Of a stretch of 45,756 nt of DNA, positions 38,778-45,656 are shown piece by piece. A model generated the notes under the pieces. The model did not search any database and was not told the DNA's origin. It was given only the letters and a program-made list of their open reading frames with translations. The position numbers and the translations under genes were made by a program. Within the stretch, counting starts at the first letter, position 1. Each line of letters opens with the position of its first letter. Source of the stretch: Clostridia bacterium (GTDB lineage: Bacteria > Bacillota > Clostridia > Christensenellales > Borkfalkiaceae); the NCBI GenBank assembly GCA_900769565.1, contig CAAGHC010000043.1, positions 1-45,756 on the forward strand. Reading direction: 5' to 3'.

Positions 38778-39524
38778 ATGGCAAACAAAAGAATGTTTAC
38801 GATGAAGATAGTCGATAGTGACGCATTTTTGGATATGCCACTATCAACACAATGCCTGTACTTTCATTTGAATATGAGGGCAGACGATGATGGGTTCGTT
38901 AGCAATCCAAAGCGAATTAAGAATCTGATAGGTGCAAGTGACGATGATTTAAAGTTGCTTAGAGCAAAGAGATTTATCCTGTCATTCGAAGATGGGGTAA
39001 TCGTTATCAAGCATTGGAGAATGCACAATACAATTCAGAGGGACCGTTACACAACAACGGCATTCCAAGAGGAATTATCAATGCTAAAAGTCAAGGAAAA
39101 CAAGGCATATTCGCTAACAGAGGGCGAAAACATAGCACTGGAAACAAAATGTTTCCAAAATGTTTCCACAGATATAGATATAGATTTAGGTTTAGACTCA
39201 GATACAGATTTAGAAGAAGATAAAGATTTAGGTAAAAAAAAGAAAGGTACTAAAGTACCTAAAGAAAAACCGTCCGATGTTGATGTGATTACGAAAAACA
39301 CGGTTCCACCACCAGTAGATGTTGTCGAGCAGTATTGCCGGGAGCGAAACAACGGTATCAACGCAGAGCATTTTTGTGATTACTACACTGCTAGAGGTTG
39401 GAAGTTAAGCAACGGTAAGAAAATGGTTGACTGGCAAGCGGCAGTGAGAACGTGGGAAGGTAACGATAAAAAGAGACAGACCGAGCAACCGAAAAAAGGT
39501 GCTATTGATTGGGATAACGTGTAG
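38778..39524 (+). CDS. Phage replisome organizer (replication initiator)
   Basis: 248 residues. The N-terminal ~115 residues are the winged-helix replisome-organizer domain (FLDMPLSTQCLYFHLNMRADDDGFV, given here by its LPLS-type PLSTQCLYFHL and ADDDGFV motifs). An acidic then Lys-rich linker and a C-terminal DnaD-like segment (YYTARGWKLSNGKKMVDWQAAVRTW) follow. It would bind the origin and recruit the helicase loader encoded downstream. The repeat-rich DNA in its middle is a candidate origin. Confidence 0.88.
   Translation: MANKRMFTMKIVDSDAFLDMPLSTQCLYFHLNMRADDDGFVSNPKRIKNLIGASDDDLKLLRAKRFILSFEDGVIVIKHWRMHNTIQRDRYTTTAFQEELSMLKVKENKAYSLTEGENIALETKCFQNVSTDIDIDLGLDSDTDLEEDKDLGKKKKGTKVPKEKPSDVDVITKNTVPPPVDVVEQYCRERNNGINAEHFCDYYTARGWKLSNGKKMVDWQAAVRTWEGNDKKRQTEQPKKGAIDWDNV
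39140..39260. other. Candidate replication origin inside the replisome organizer gene
   Basis: Within the linker-coding part: GGAAAC/GTTTCC inverted pair, AAAATGTTTCC twice in tandem (39146-39156, 39157-39167), then AT-rich reiterated GATTTAG/GATATAG units (39171-39232), then a 16-bp palindrome AGGTACT-AA-AGTACCT (39245-39260). Lambda-O-like genes often carry their origin iterons internally. Inference from layout. Confidence 0.45.
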
Positions 39525-39545
39525 GGGGGGAGGTAACAAATACGA

Positions 39546-40154
39546 ATGAATGACTGGACTGGAAATTACAAAAGTATTTATACGACATTAGGTGCATCGA
39601 ACCATACAAGTGAAGAACGAGAACAGCATGATTACTACGCAACAGAACCAAAAGCTGTTGAAATATTGCTTGAAAACGAAAGTTTTTGTCACTATGTATG
39701 GGAATGTGCTTGTGGAGAAGGGCATATTTCGAAAGTGCTTTTAAATGCCGGATATGATGTAAAGTCAACAGATTTAATTGACAGAGGTTTTGAAGATACA
39801 GAAGTGTTAGACTTCTTGAAAACAGATGTAGAGTATCGTAAGAGAGATTTTTCAAGGGATATTATAACTACCCCGCCATATAAATACGCAAAAGAATTTG
39901 TTGAACACGCACTTGACATTTCAATGGATAGCACGAAGATAGCAATGTTTTTAAAATTAACTTTTCTTGAAGGTCAAGCACGAAAGAAATTGTTCAAAAA
40001 ATACCCACCGAAAACAATATATGTTTTTTCTGGCAGAGTTAAATGCGCTAAAAACGGTAATTTTGATGAAGTAGGTTCAAGTGCAGTTGCCTATGCGTGG
40101 TTTGTTTGGGAAAAGGGTTTTATAGGAAATCCTGTTATCAAATGGGTTAATTAA
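39546..40154 (+). CDS. DNA methyltransferase-like protein with TPPY motif (202 aa)
   Basis: The SAM-binding motif I is WECACGEGHISKVLL near 58-72 and STDLID follows. The catalytic motif IV, usually (D/N/S)PP(Y/F), is TTPPYKYA at about 117-124, with Thr in place of Asn/Asp. It resembles the small N6-adenine methyltransferase-like proteins of Firmicute phages. It may protect phage DNA or be catalytically weakened; the Thr makes activity uncertain. Confidence 0.75.
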   Translation: MNDWTGNYKSIYTTLGASNHTSEEREQHDYYATEPKAVEILLENESFCHYVWECACGEGHISKVLLNAGYDVKSTDLIDRGFEDTEVLDFLKTDVEYRKRDFSRDIITTPPYKYAKEFVEHALDISMDSTKIAMFLKLTFLEGQARKKLFKKYPPKTIYVFSGRVKCAKNGNFDEVGSSAVAYAWFVWEKGFIGNPVIKWVN

Positions 40155-40174
40155 GTTTGGGAAGGAGTTAAGAA

Positions 40175-40723
40175 ATGACGAGGGACGAAGCAAAGCGGAT
40201 CATTCAAATAATGGTTGCTACATACCCAAACTACAAGCCGAATGATTTATCTAACACGGTGGATATTTGGCACATGATGTTAGCGGAATACAGTTACGGA
40301 GAGATAGCGGCGGCGTTAAAAGCCTATATCAGTACCGACACAATCGGATTTGCACCGAGCGTAGGACAGGTAATTGATAAACTGCACACGTTAAAGACCA
40401 CGGCACAGGGTAGTGGTTTAACGGAATCAGAAGCGTGGAGCATGGTGTATAAGGCAATCTGCAAAGCGAATTATTACGCAGAAGAAGAATTTGCGAAATT
40501 TCCACCGTTGATTCAGAAAGCAGTCGGCACTCCGGCACAACTTAGAATGTGGGCGAATGATGCAGAGTTTAATGTCGGTGTTGCGAGTAGTAATTTCAAC
40601 CGTGTTTATCGGAATTGTGTTGAGAGAGAAAAGGAACTTGCCAAACTGCCGACAGATGTGCGTGTGTGTTTAGGTGTAAACAATGACAGTATCAAGGAAT
40701 TGGAGGACAAAAACAATGGATAA
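40175..40723 (+). CDS. Helicase loader / inhibitor (G39P-like)
   Basis: 182 residues. The N-terminal domain (EAKRIIQIMVATYPNYKP; WHMMLAEYSYGEIAAALKAYISTD; FAPSVGQVIDKL) is characteristic of the SPP1 G39P-type replicative-helicase loader. It follows the replisome organizer as in SPP1-like replication modules and would load the host DnaB/DnaC helicase, as no phage helicase is seen. Confidence 0.85.
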   Translation: MTRDEAKRIIQIMVATYPNYKPNDLSNTVDIWHMMLAEYSYGEIAAALKAYISTDTIGFAPSVGQVIDKLHTLKTTAQGSGLTESEAWSMVYKAICKANYYAEEEFAKFPPLIQKAVGTPAQLRMWANDAEFNVGVASSNFNRVYRNCVEREKELAKLPTDVRVCLGVNNDSIKELEDKNNG

Positions 40724-41249
40724 AGAGTTAGTGGTAGGAATTGTTCAAGAAACCATTTTGGAACTGGAAAAGCAAGGTAAAATCAGAAAACCGAGTGAGA
40801 AGTCGGCATATCAGAAAACCGAAGCAATTCTCTATAATTTGGGTAGCGTGTATAAGGCCGTGGATTTTCATAATCGTATGATTGATGAACTTCTGGAATA
40901 TGGCGCACCGAAACGCAGTAAGTCAATTACGACCTTTAATAGCCAGGGTGGATTTATCGAAAAGCAAACAGAACAGGAAATTGCAGAAGAAAAGGCAATG
41001 GAAGAAGCAAAAACAGTACATCGCACACAGATATTACTTGCGATTATTGAAACTGCTATCCAGGAGATCTGTGACGATTGGAGAGAAGCGTTAGAAATGT
41101 ATTACATTGACGGAATGGATTTACAGACGATTGCAGAAGAAGTTGGGGTAGAGGTTGCCACAATTTCGAAACGCAAGAAAAAAGCCACAATGGAATTGAG
41201 TATAATCTTGTTCCCAGATGCAAATTTAAAAGACGGCTTATATCAATAA
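40716..41249 (+). CDS. Sigma-like late transcription regulator (ArpU-type, 177 aa)
   Basis: The start at 40716 follows GGAGGAC; the frame is open upstream within the previous gene. The C-terminal ~60 residues form a sigma-70 region 4-like HTH (REALEMYYIDGMDLQTIAEEVG, then VATISKRKKKA). The N-terminal half is helical. Proteins of this kind close early operons and activate late genes or packaging. A possible partner of the terminator-rich late operon. Confidence 0.8.
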   Translation: MDKELVVGIVQETILELEKQGKIRKPSEKSAYQKTEAILYNLGSVYKAVDFHNRMIDELLEYGAPKRSKSITTFNSQGGFIEKQTEQEIAEEKAMEEAKTVHRTQILLAIIETAIQEICDDWREALEMYYIDGMDLQTIAEEVGVEVATISKRKKKATMELSIILFPDANLKDGLYQ

Positions 41250-41264
41250 ATTAGATAAGGAGTA

Positions 41265-41303
41265 ATGAGGTTTGTGCGCACAATAAAGACGTCTTTACTC
41301 TAA
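41265..41303 (+). CDS. 12-residue leader peptide
   Basis: AAGGAG lies just upstream of ATG 41265; the frame MRFVRTIKTSLL ends at TAA 41301-41303, abutting the GTG at 41304. The next gene lacks its own ribosome site, so translation of this peptide may deliver ribosomes to it. Confidence 0.4.
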   Translation: MRFVRTIKTSLL

Positions 41304-41573
41304 GTGAAAAAAATGGCAGATAAGGAAAAAAGATTACACAGAGCAGCAATAGGGGTATGTACAACGTGTGGCGGAGAACTTGACACGGACGGAAAGACCT
41401 GTTCGAAGTGCCGGGAACTGGCAAACAGGAAAAGTAAGGAACGCAGAGAGTATTATTTATCAAATGGTATATGCCCTTATTGCGGTAGAGAAAAATTGTT
41501 TGGCACAGAACGTTCTTGCCCGGAGTGTCGAGCGAAAAGAATAAATGCAATGGAAAAGTCACGAAAAAGGTAA
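41304..41573 (+). CDS. Double zinc-finger protein A (89 aa)
   Basis: Starts at GTG 41304 or ATG 41313; no Shine-Dalgarno nearby, suggesting coupling to the leader peptide. It has two CxxC-x(n)-CxxC units (CTTCGGELDTDGKTCSKC; CPYCGREKLFGTERSCPEC) around basic helices. It shares this pattern with the next gene, so the pair are paralogues. Likely nucleic-acid binding. Confidence 0.7.
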   Translation: MKKMADKEKRLHRAAIGVCTTCGGELDTDGKTCSKCRELANRKSKERREYYLSNGICPYCGREKLFGTERSCPECRAKRINAMEKSRKR

Positions 41574-41582
41574 TGGGATAAA

Positions 41583-41936
41583 GTGTTAGAACAGTCTGCA
41601 TCTTCACATCGCAAGAGATACCATGAAAAAAAGGAACAGGGGTTGTGCGTAAGATGTGGGAAACGAAAGTTTGAAAGCGGTAGAACGTTGTGTACGATAT
41701 GCCTTTACAAAAAGCAGAGATACGAACAAGAAAGTCGGGAACGTAAGGGCATTGAAATTCCTAGAAGCGAAAGAGTTGCAAATGGACTTTGTTACACTTG
41801 CGGAAATCCATTGGATCGTGACGGTAGAATTTGTGTAAGTTGCGCTGAAAAAATGACAAGGAACTTGCCGGAAAAACGTGGTGGTAACGTGTACTGGCAG
41901 AAACAGAATAAATTGATTACTTACAAGTTGGGTTAG
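41583..41936 (+). CDS. Double zinc-finger protein B (117 aa)
   Basis: GTG at 41583 after GGGATAAA. Two CxxC-x(n)-CxxC units (CVRCGKRKFESGRTLCTIC; CYTCGNPLDRDGRICVSC) are separated by a basic helix. Paralogue of the preceding gene in tandem. Function unknown; probable DNA/RNA binding. Confidence 0.7.
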   Translation: MLEQSASSHRKRYHEKKEQGLCVRCGKRKFESGRTLCTICLYKKQRYEQESRERKGIEIPRSERVANGLCYTCGNPLDRDGRICVSCAEKMTRNLPEKRGGNVYWQKQNKLITYKLG

Positions 41937-41958
41937 GTTCGGAGGGGGGAACATAACA

Positions 41959-42030
41959 ATGACATTTTTTATAGGGTTTTTAGTAGGAGTTGTATTTACA
42001 GTAGTTTGGTTTTTACAGGCAAAGGAGTGA
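41959..42030 (+). CDS. Single-span membrane micropeptide (23 aa)
   Basis: GGAGGGGGG stands 9 nt before the ATG. The product is almost entirely one hydrophobic helix (MTFFIGFLVGVVFTVVWFLQ) ended by AKE. The strong ribosome site argues that it is expressed. Confidence 0.5.
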   Translation: MTFFIGFLVGVVFTVVWFLQAKE

Positions 42031-42034
42031 TAAC

Positions 42035-42175
42035 GTGATAGTAATTAGATTTGGTAAATGGAGCAGAAAAACCACAATGCGATTTATCTACACAAGGATT
42101 TATACGAAACGGCACAAATGGACACCATTCTGCCGGATAGAACGTAGATACGTCAGAAAGGGTGGTGCGGTATGA
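42035..42175 (+). CDS. Basic hypothetical protein (46 aa), GTG start
   Basis: AAAGGAG lies 7 nt before the GTG at 42035. About a third of residues are Lys/Arg (KWSRKTTMRFIYTRIYTKR). The stop overlaps the next ATG (GTATGA). Possibly nucleic-acid binding; no family. Confidence 0.5.
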   Translation: MIVIRFGKWSRKTTMRFIYTRIYTKRHKWTPFCRIERRYVRKGGAV

Positions 42176-42297
42176 AATTTATAGATTTTATATGCGGTGC
42201 GTGGGCGTTAGGTGTATTAGCATACATCTTATTTTCAAAAGTAGAAACAAAGGACGAAAGGAAAAACAGTGAGAGGAACAGTAGTAAAGATAAATAA
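42172..42297 (+). CDS. Membrane peptide (41 aa)
   Basis: The ATG at 42172 overlaps the preceding stop and follows AAAGGGTGG. One hydrophobic helix (FICGAWALGVLAYILF) precedes a long charged tail. No family recognised. Confidence 0.5.
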   Translation: MKFIDFICGAWALGVLAYILFSKVETKDERKNSERNSSKDK

Positions 42298-42475
42298 ATC
42301 TCCCTTATGGGAAACAGTGCTTGTATATAGCCAAGACAAGAGCATTTTAACACAGTTACCTATGGATAGTGGCATGGAACATTTATTACACGGCAAAAGC
42401 AAAGTGTACTGTAAGTGCCACAGAGGTATTTGTGGGGATTTGATTTTTGGAGAAGAAGTAAGTTGCAGTTGGTAA
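42269..42475 (+). CDS. Hypothetical beta-rich protein (68 aa), GTG start
   Basis: GTG at 42269 with GAAAGGA upstream, overlapping the previous gene. Beta-rich with a CKCHRGIC cluster near the C-terminus, suggesting metal binding. Function unknown. Confidence 0.6.
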   Translation: MRGTVVKINKSPLWETVLVYSQDKSILTQLPMDSGMEHLLHGKSKVYCKCHRGICGDLIFGEEVSCSW

Positions 42476-42490
42476 ACGGAGGATAAAAAT

Positions 42491-42661
42491 ATGGAGAAAG
42501 GAAAATGTACCATTTATTGTACGGCAAATTGTAAATATAACAGTGGCAAGGGTTGTTACAACGTATGCGAACATCCGAAGCATAATGGAATAATGACTAT
42601 TGCAGATAAGACATACACAAACACTTGTAGTTTCAAGGAAGAAAGGGTAGATAATGATTAA
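42491..42661 (+). CDS. Cysteine-rich protein (56 aa)
   Basis: ATG at 42491 after GGAGG. Six cysteines (CTIYCTANC, CYNVC, late C) and a CEHP motif suggest a compact zinc-bound fold. It overlaps the next gene by 8 nt. Function unknown. Confidence 0.6.
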   Translation: MEKGKCTIYCTANCKYNSGKGCYNVCEHPKHNGIMTIADKTYTNTCSFKEERVDND

Positions 42662-42911
42662 CGAAATCCGAGAAGTATTAGAAAAGCATAAAGAAAATAT
42701 TCCAGTAGTAGCAATGGCAGAGTTGCTTGCGGTGCTTGATGAGGCAAGTAGTAAGCAGAAACTTAAATATAAAATCTGCCGTATTGCAGATATTCAAAAT
42801 TGCGGTAACGAAGATTGTTACCCTTGGAAAAGGCAAGATTGCATAGGTTGTGTAAATCGTAGAGTTAGTGTCAAGTCGGTTTTAAAAATTATTGATGCGG
42901 AGGTGGAGTGA
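42654..42911 (+). CDS. Hypothetical protein with CxxC cluster (85 aa)
   Basis: A helical N-terminal half and a central Cys-rich region (CRIADIQNCGNEDCYPW, then CIGC). Preceded by GAAAGG. No family recognised; same accessory class as neighbours. Confidence 0.65.
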   Translation: MINEIREVLEKHKENIPVVAMAELLAVLDEASSKQKLKYKICRIADIQNCGNEDCYPWKRQDCIGCVNRRVSVKSVLKIIDAEVE

Positions 42912-43180
42912 TGAAACAGATATTTGATTGGTTGAGAGAGCAGATAGGCGACAAAAAAGAGAATTGCAGTAGCATAACGATGATTGATGTAAATAGGGTT
43001 CACAACATTATAGACGAAGCCGAAGCCAAGTGGGAAGCGGATTGTTGCGAGCAATGGTATTTGAAAGAGAATGCAACTTTTATGATGATACATGGCACAT
43101 CACATCTTGTTGATGATGCAAAGTATTGGAAGTTCTGCCCATACTGCGGAAAGCCTATAAAGATAAGTGGGGTGGAGTGA
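42911..43180 (+). CDS. Hypothetical protein with C-terminal zinc knuckle (89 aa)
   Basis: ATG at 42911 (preferred over the adjacent GTG at 42908) after AGGTGGAG. Middle region VNRVHNIIDEAEAKWEADCC; the C-terminus has WKFCPYCGKPIK, a rubredoxin-like knuckle. A pattern frequent in small Clostridia phage proteins. Confidence 0.65.
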   Translation: MKQIFDWLREQIGDKKENCSSITMIDVNRVHNIIDEAEAKWEADCCEQWYLKENATFMMIHGTSHLVDDAKYWKFCPYCGKPIKISGVE

Positions 43181-43464
43181 TGCGGTTAATTGATGCGGTA
43201 GGTCTAAGGACGGAAGTTGATATGTTATTTGCGGAAAAGAAAATCAGCCCAAATACAATGTTAATAATGAAAAAAACTATTGACTATTATCCGATAGCAT
43301 TTGATATGGAAAAAGTTGTAGAACAACTAAAAACGGTAAAGGTAACTGCACTTGATAAGGTCAGAATGATAGTTCTGATAATATTTAAGCGTGATTTACA
43401 GAAAATCGTGGATATTTGTTTTGATGAAGCAATTAGGATTGTCAGAAAAGGTGGTGTGGAGTAG
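43180..43464 (+). CDS. Hypothetical helical protein (94 aa)
   Basis: The start at 43180 overlaps the previous stop (TGATG) after GGTGGAG. Mostly helical, beginning MRLIDAVGL, a start shared by many phage 'RLIDAD' accessory proteins. Function unknown. Confidence 0.6.
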   Translation: MRLIDAVGLRTEVDMLFAEKKISPNTMLIMKKTIDYYPIAFDMEKVVEQLKTVKVTALDKVRMIVLIIFKRDLQKIVDICFDEAIRIVRKGGVE

Positions 43465-43732
43465 ATGGCAGAGTTAAAGAAATGTCCGTTTTGCGGAAGT
43501 GAAAAACTGAAAATAGACAGTAAAAGCGGACAGATACATTATTACCAAAAGAACGGAATGAGTCCGTGGCAACACGTTGTATTTTCTGTTCGTTGCAATA
43601 AATGTAATGCAAGGGGCGGTGCAGTTGGTGCAGATTTGCCTACAAATATTTTAGGTGATTTTGTAGCAAAAAAAAGCAGAGGTTGAGCGAAAAGCAATCG
43701 AAGCATGGAACAACAGAGTGGAGGAAGAATGA
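43465..43732 (+). pseudogene. Lar-like zinc-ribbon gene with frameshift at an A8 run
   Basis: The zero frame starts at 43465 (LKKCPFCGSEKLKI ... VRCNKCNARGG), the pattern of restriction-alleviation (Lar) proteins, but stops at 43684-43686. The family's usual C-terminus appears in the next frame from 43676 (AIEAWNNRV) and ends at 43730-43732. The frames join if the eight-A run 43668-43675 had seven A. It is a broken gene, an assembly error, or transcript slippage. Confidence 0.7.
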
Positions 43733-44220
43733 TGGCGGAGTTAATCAAAGGGAAAACATTTAGTGATAAGCCGTGGTATTACTCGTACTGTGGCATGATG
43801 AACCGATGCTATAATTCGAAGGTTGCAAATTACGAATATTATGGCGGTAGGGGAATAAGTGTATGCGAGGAATGGCACGATATTGAAGAATTTGAAAAGT
43901 GGGTGTTTTCCAGTGGATATGAAAAAGGATTAACCTTGGACAGAATAGATGCCAATGGTAATTACGAGCCGAGTAATTGCAGATGGGCAACACCTAAAGA
44001 ACAAGCGAATAACCGCAGAAATACGCTTTATATCGAATATGAAGGAGAAAGCCACACTATATCTGAATGGGCAGAAATCAAAGGTTTAAATCCAAAAACA
44101 ATAAACGGCAGATATTATCGCGGTATTCGAGGTGCAAAGTTATTTGAGAAACCATTTGATTGTACTGGTAAAACATGGGTTATGGTGAACGGAAGAAGGG
44201 AGTGGAAGGAATGTGTTTAA
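43732..44220 (+). CDS. HNH homing-endonuclease-like protein (162 aa)
   Basis: ATG at 43732 (or 43729) after GGAGG. The conserved block MMNRCYNSK ... YYGGRGISVCEEW, LTLDRIDANGNYEPSNCRW and TPKEQANNRR is that of phage HNH/AP2-type endonucleases. The C-terminal HTH-like part is EYEGESHTISEWAEIKGL. Free-standing genes of this type are often mobile. It sits right against the broken Lar-like gene. Confidence 0.85.
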   Translation: MAELIKGKTFSDKPWYYSYCGMMNRCYNSKVANYEYYGGRGISVCEEWHDIEEFEKWVFSSGYEKGLTLDRIDANGNYEPSNCRWATPKEQANNRRNTLYIEYEGESHTISEWAEIKGLNPKTINGRYYRGIRGAKLFEKPFDCTGKTWVMVNGRREWKECV

Positions 44221-44504
44221 TTGATAAAGTTGCGTTATACGATGCAATGACAGAAGAATACAAGAAGCACTATGCAGGAACTGGCAAGGGTTATGATTTT
44301 ACGATTGCAATGCAGATGGTACAGAATCAACCAACCACAACCGAAGCAGAGATAAGGGCAAAGGCTATTGATGAATTTGCGGAAGCAGTTGTATTGGAAA
44401 TCGAATGCTTTGCAAGAGAAATGGACGGAGAACCGAACTGTGGTTTTATCGGAATGTGTATTGACATTGCTAATAATGTGGCAGAACAGTTAAAGGAGGA
44501 ATAG
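44211..44504 (+). CDS. Hypothetical acidic protein (97 aa)
   Basis: ATG at 44211 after GGAAGGA, overlapping the HNH stop. Ends with a helical region (EAEIRAKAIDEFAEAVVLEIE), a segment common to many phage accessory proteins of Clostridia. Function unknown. Confidence 0.65.
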   Translation: MCLIDKVALYDAMTEEYKKHYAGTGKGYDFTIAMQMVQNQPTTTEAEIRAKAIDEFAEAVVLEIECFAREMDGEPNCGFIGMCIDIANNVAEQLKEE

Positions 44505-44506
44505 AA

Positions 44507-44644
44507 ATGACGGATAAAGGTTTTTCCACAGTAAATATAGAACAGTGCTTAGAAGTAATAAACCGACAGTATTCGGCAGAAGAAAGAAAAGAGATTTATC
44601 GGCAGATGGGACAGTATTTATTGGAGGGTGTGATTGATGATTGA
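44507..44644 (+). CDS. Hypothetical helical protein (45 aa)
   Basis: ATG at 44507 after AAGGAGG; the frame ends at TGA 44642-44644, overlapping the next ATG. Two amphipathic helices (IEQCLEVINRQYS, EERKEIYRQMGQYLL). Function unknown. Confidence 0.55.
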   Translation: MTDKGFSTVNIEQCLEVINRQYSAEERKEIYRQMGQYLLEGVIDD

Positions 44645-44960
44645 GAAGATATTGGAGAGGTTGGGAGCAAAGAAAGCCGAATTTGCTTCGGTTCGTGTGG
44701 ATTATGCCGAAGGGTTACATGATGGGTATATGAAAGCAATGAAAATCGTCCAAGAAGTAGCAAAGGAATATGGTAATGGGTGGATTCCTACGGTTGAAAT
44801 GCTCTTTCCAAGATACGGACAAAAAGTGCTTGCATCAGTAAGAACAGACATTGCCACACATGAGGTAATAATAACCACATACGAACGGCAGGAGTATTGG
44901 CACAACGGAATTATAACCGCATGGAAGCCGTTAGATGCACCATATCAGAAGGGAGAGTGA
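44637..44960 (+). CDS. DUF551-like protein (107 aa)
   Basis: ATG at 44637 (TTG at 44634 is less likely). A helical N-terminus with YAEGLHDGYMKAM; the C-terminal ~60 residues GWIPTVEMLFPRYGQKVLA ... ITAWKPLDAP match the DUF551 pattern (WIPV..LP..G..VL...W.PLP.P). Widespread in phages, function unknown. Confidence 0.75.
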   Translation: MIEKILERLGAKKAEFASVRVDYAEGLHDGYMKAMKIVQEVAKEYGNGWIPTVEMLFPRYGQKVLASVRTDIATHEVIITTYERQEYWHNGIITAWKPLDAPYQKGE

Positions 44961-44963
44961 AGC

Positions 44964-45329
44964 ATGGATAAGTTAAGCGATAGATTTATGTATTACTGCG
45001 GATTGCTTGCACCAAACGGAGTTAGTGTTGATGATTTGAAGCATATTCAGAATTTGATAGACAAGGAAGAACAAGGGTTGCTGATTGAATTGCCTTGCAA
45101 GGTGGGAGATAGATTATATCAAATAAAAAAAGACGAATTGTATGAGTTGATACTTATTGGTGTAGTTTATGACGAAGCCAACAAGGAATGGTTGTTGGAA
45201 CTTGCGGTTCAAATTGGTTTAGAGTGGCATAAGATAATTCGCACAAAGGAACGCATCGGAACAACAATTTTTCTCACACGTTCCGAAGCAGAAGAAGCAC
45301 TGGCAAAGATGGGAGGAGCAAATGAGTAA
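44964..45329 (+). CDS. Hypothetical phage protein (121 aa)
   Basis: Begins with DKLSDRFMYYCGLLAPNG; contains IELPCKVGDRLYQI and ends with TIFLTRSEAEEALAKMGG, a combination common in Clostridia phages: a small SH3-like barrel followed by an EA-rich helix. Function unknown. Overlaps the next start. Confidence 0.7.
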   Translation: MDKLSDRFMYYCGLLAPNGVSVDDLKHIQNLIDKEEQGLLIELPCKVGDRLYQIKKDELYELILIGVVYDEANKEWLLELAVQIGLEWHKIIRTKERIGTTIFLTRSEAEEALAKMGGANE

Positions 45330-45561
45330 AGCGGTTTTAGTAATGGATATGCCACAGACCTGTTATGAATGTGATATGTGCAATAATGAGTACTGTGCAA
45401 TAAAAAGACAGTTTTGTTATAACAGTGAAGAAAAACGTGCAGAGTGGTGTCCGTTAGTATCGTTGCCAGAGGAAAGATATTTCTGCACTGGCGAAGTAAG
45501 CGAATATGATAACGGGTGGAATGATTGTCTTTTAGATTTGGCAAAGATGGGAGGTAAGTAA
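45322..45561 (+). CDS. Cysteine-rich hypothetical protein (79 aa)
   Basis: ATG at 45322 after GGGAGG. Motif CYECDMCNNEYC, then C in KRQFCY and EWCPL, a typical phage 'MP.SC..C' accessory protein; metal binding likely. The stop shares a base with the next ATG. Confidence 0.7.
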   Translation: MSKAVLVMDMPQTCYECDMCNNEYCAIKRQFCYNSEEKRAEWCPLVSLPEERYFCTGEVSEYDNGWNDCLLDLAKMGGK

Positions 45562-45653
45562 TGTTTGAAGTTCTAATGTACGCATTAGTAGCAATAATTG
45601 TAGCGTGTTTATGTATTGCAGAGTATGTTCTTGATAGGAAAGATGGGAGGTAA
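45561..45653 (+). CDS. Single-span membrane peptide (30 aa)
   Basis: ATG at 45561 after GGGAGG. One hydrophobic helix (LMYALVAIIVACLCIA) with a charged end (DRKDGR). Function unknown. Confidence 0.5.
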   Translation: MFEVLMYALVAIIVACLCIAEYVLDRKDGR

Positions 45654-45656
45654 GGA

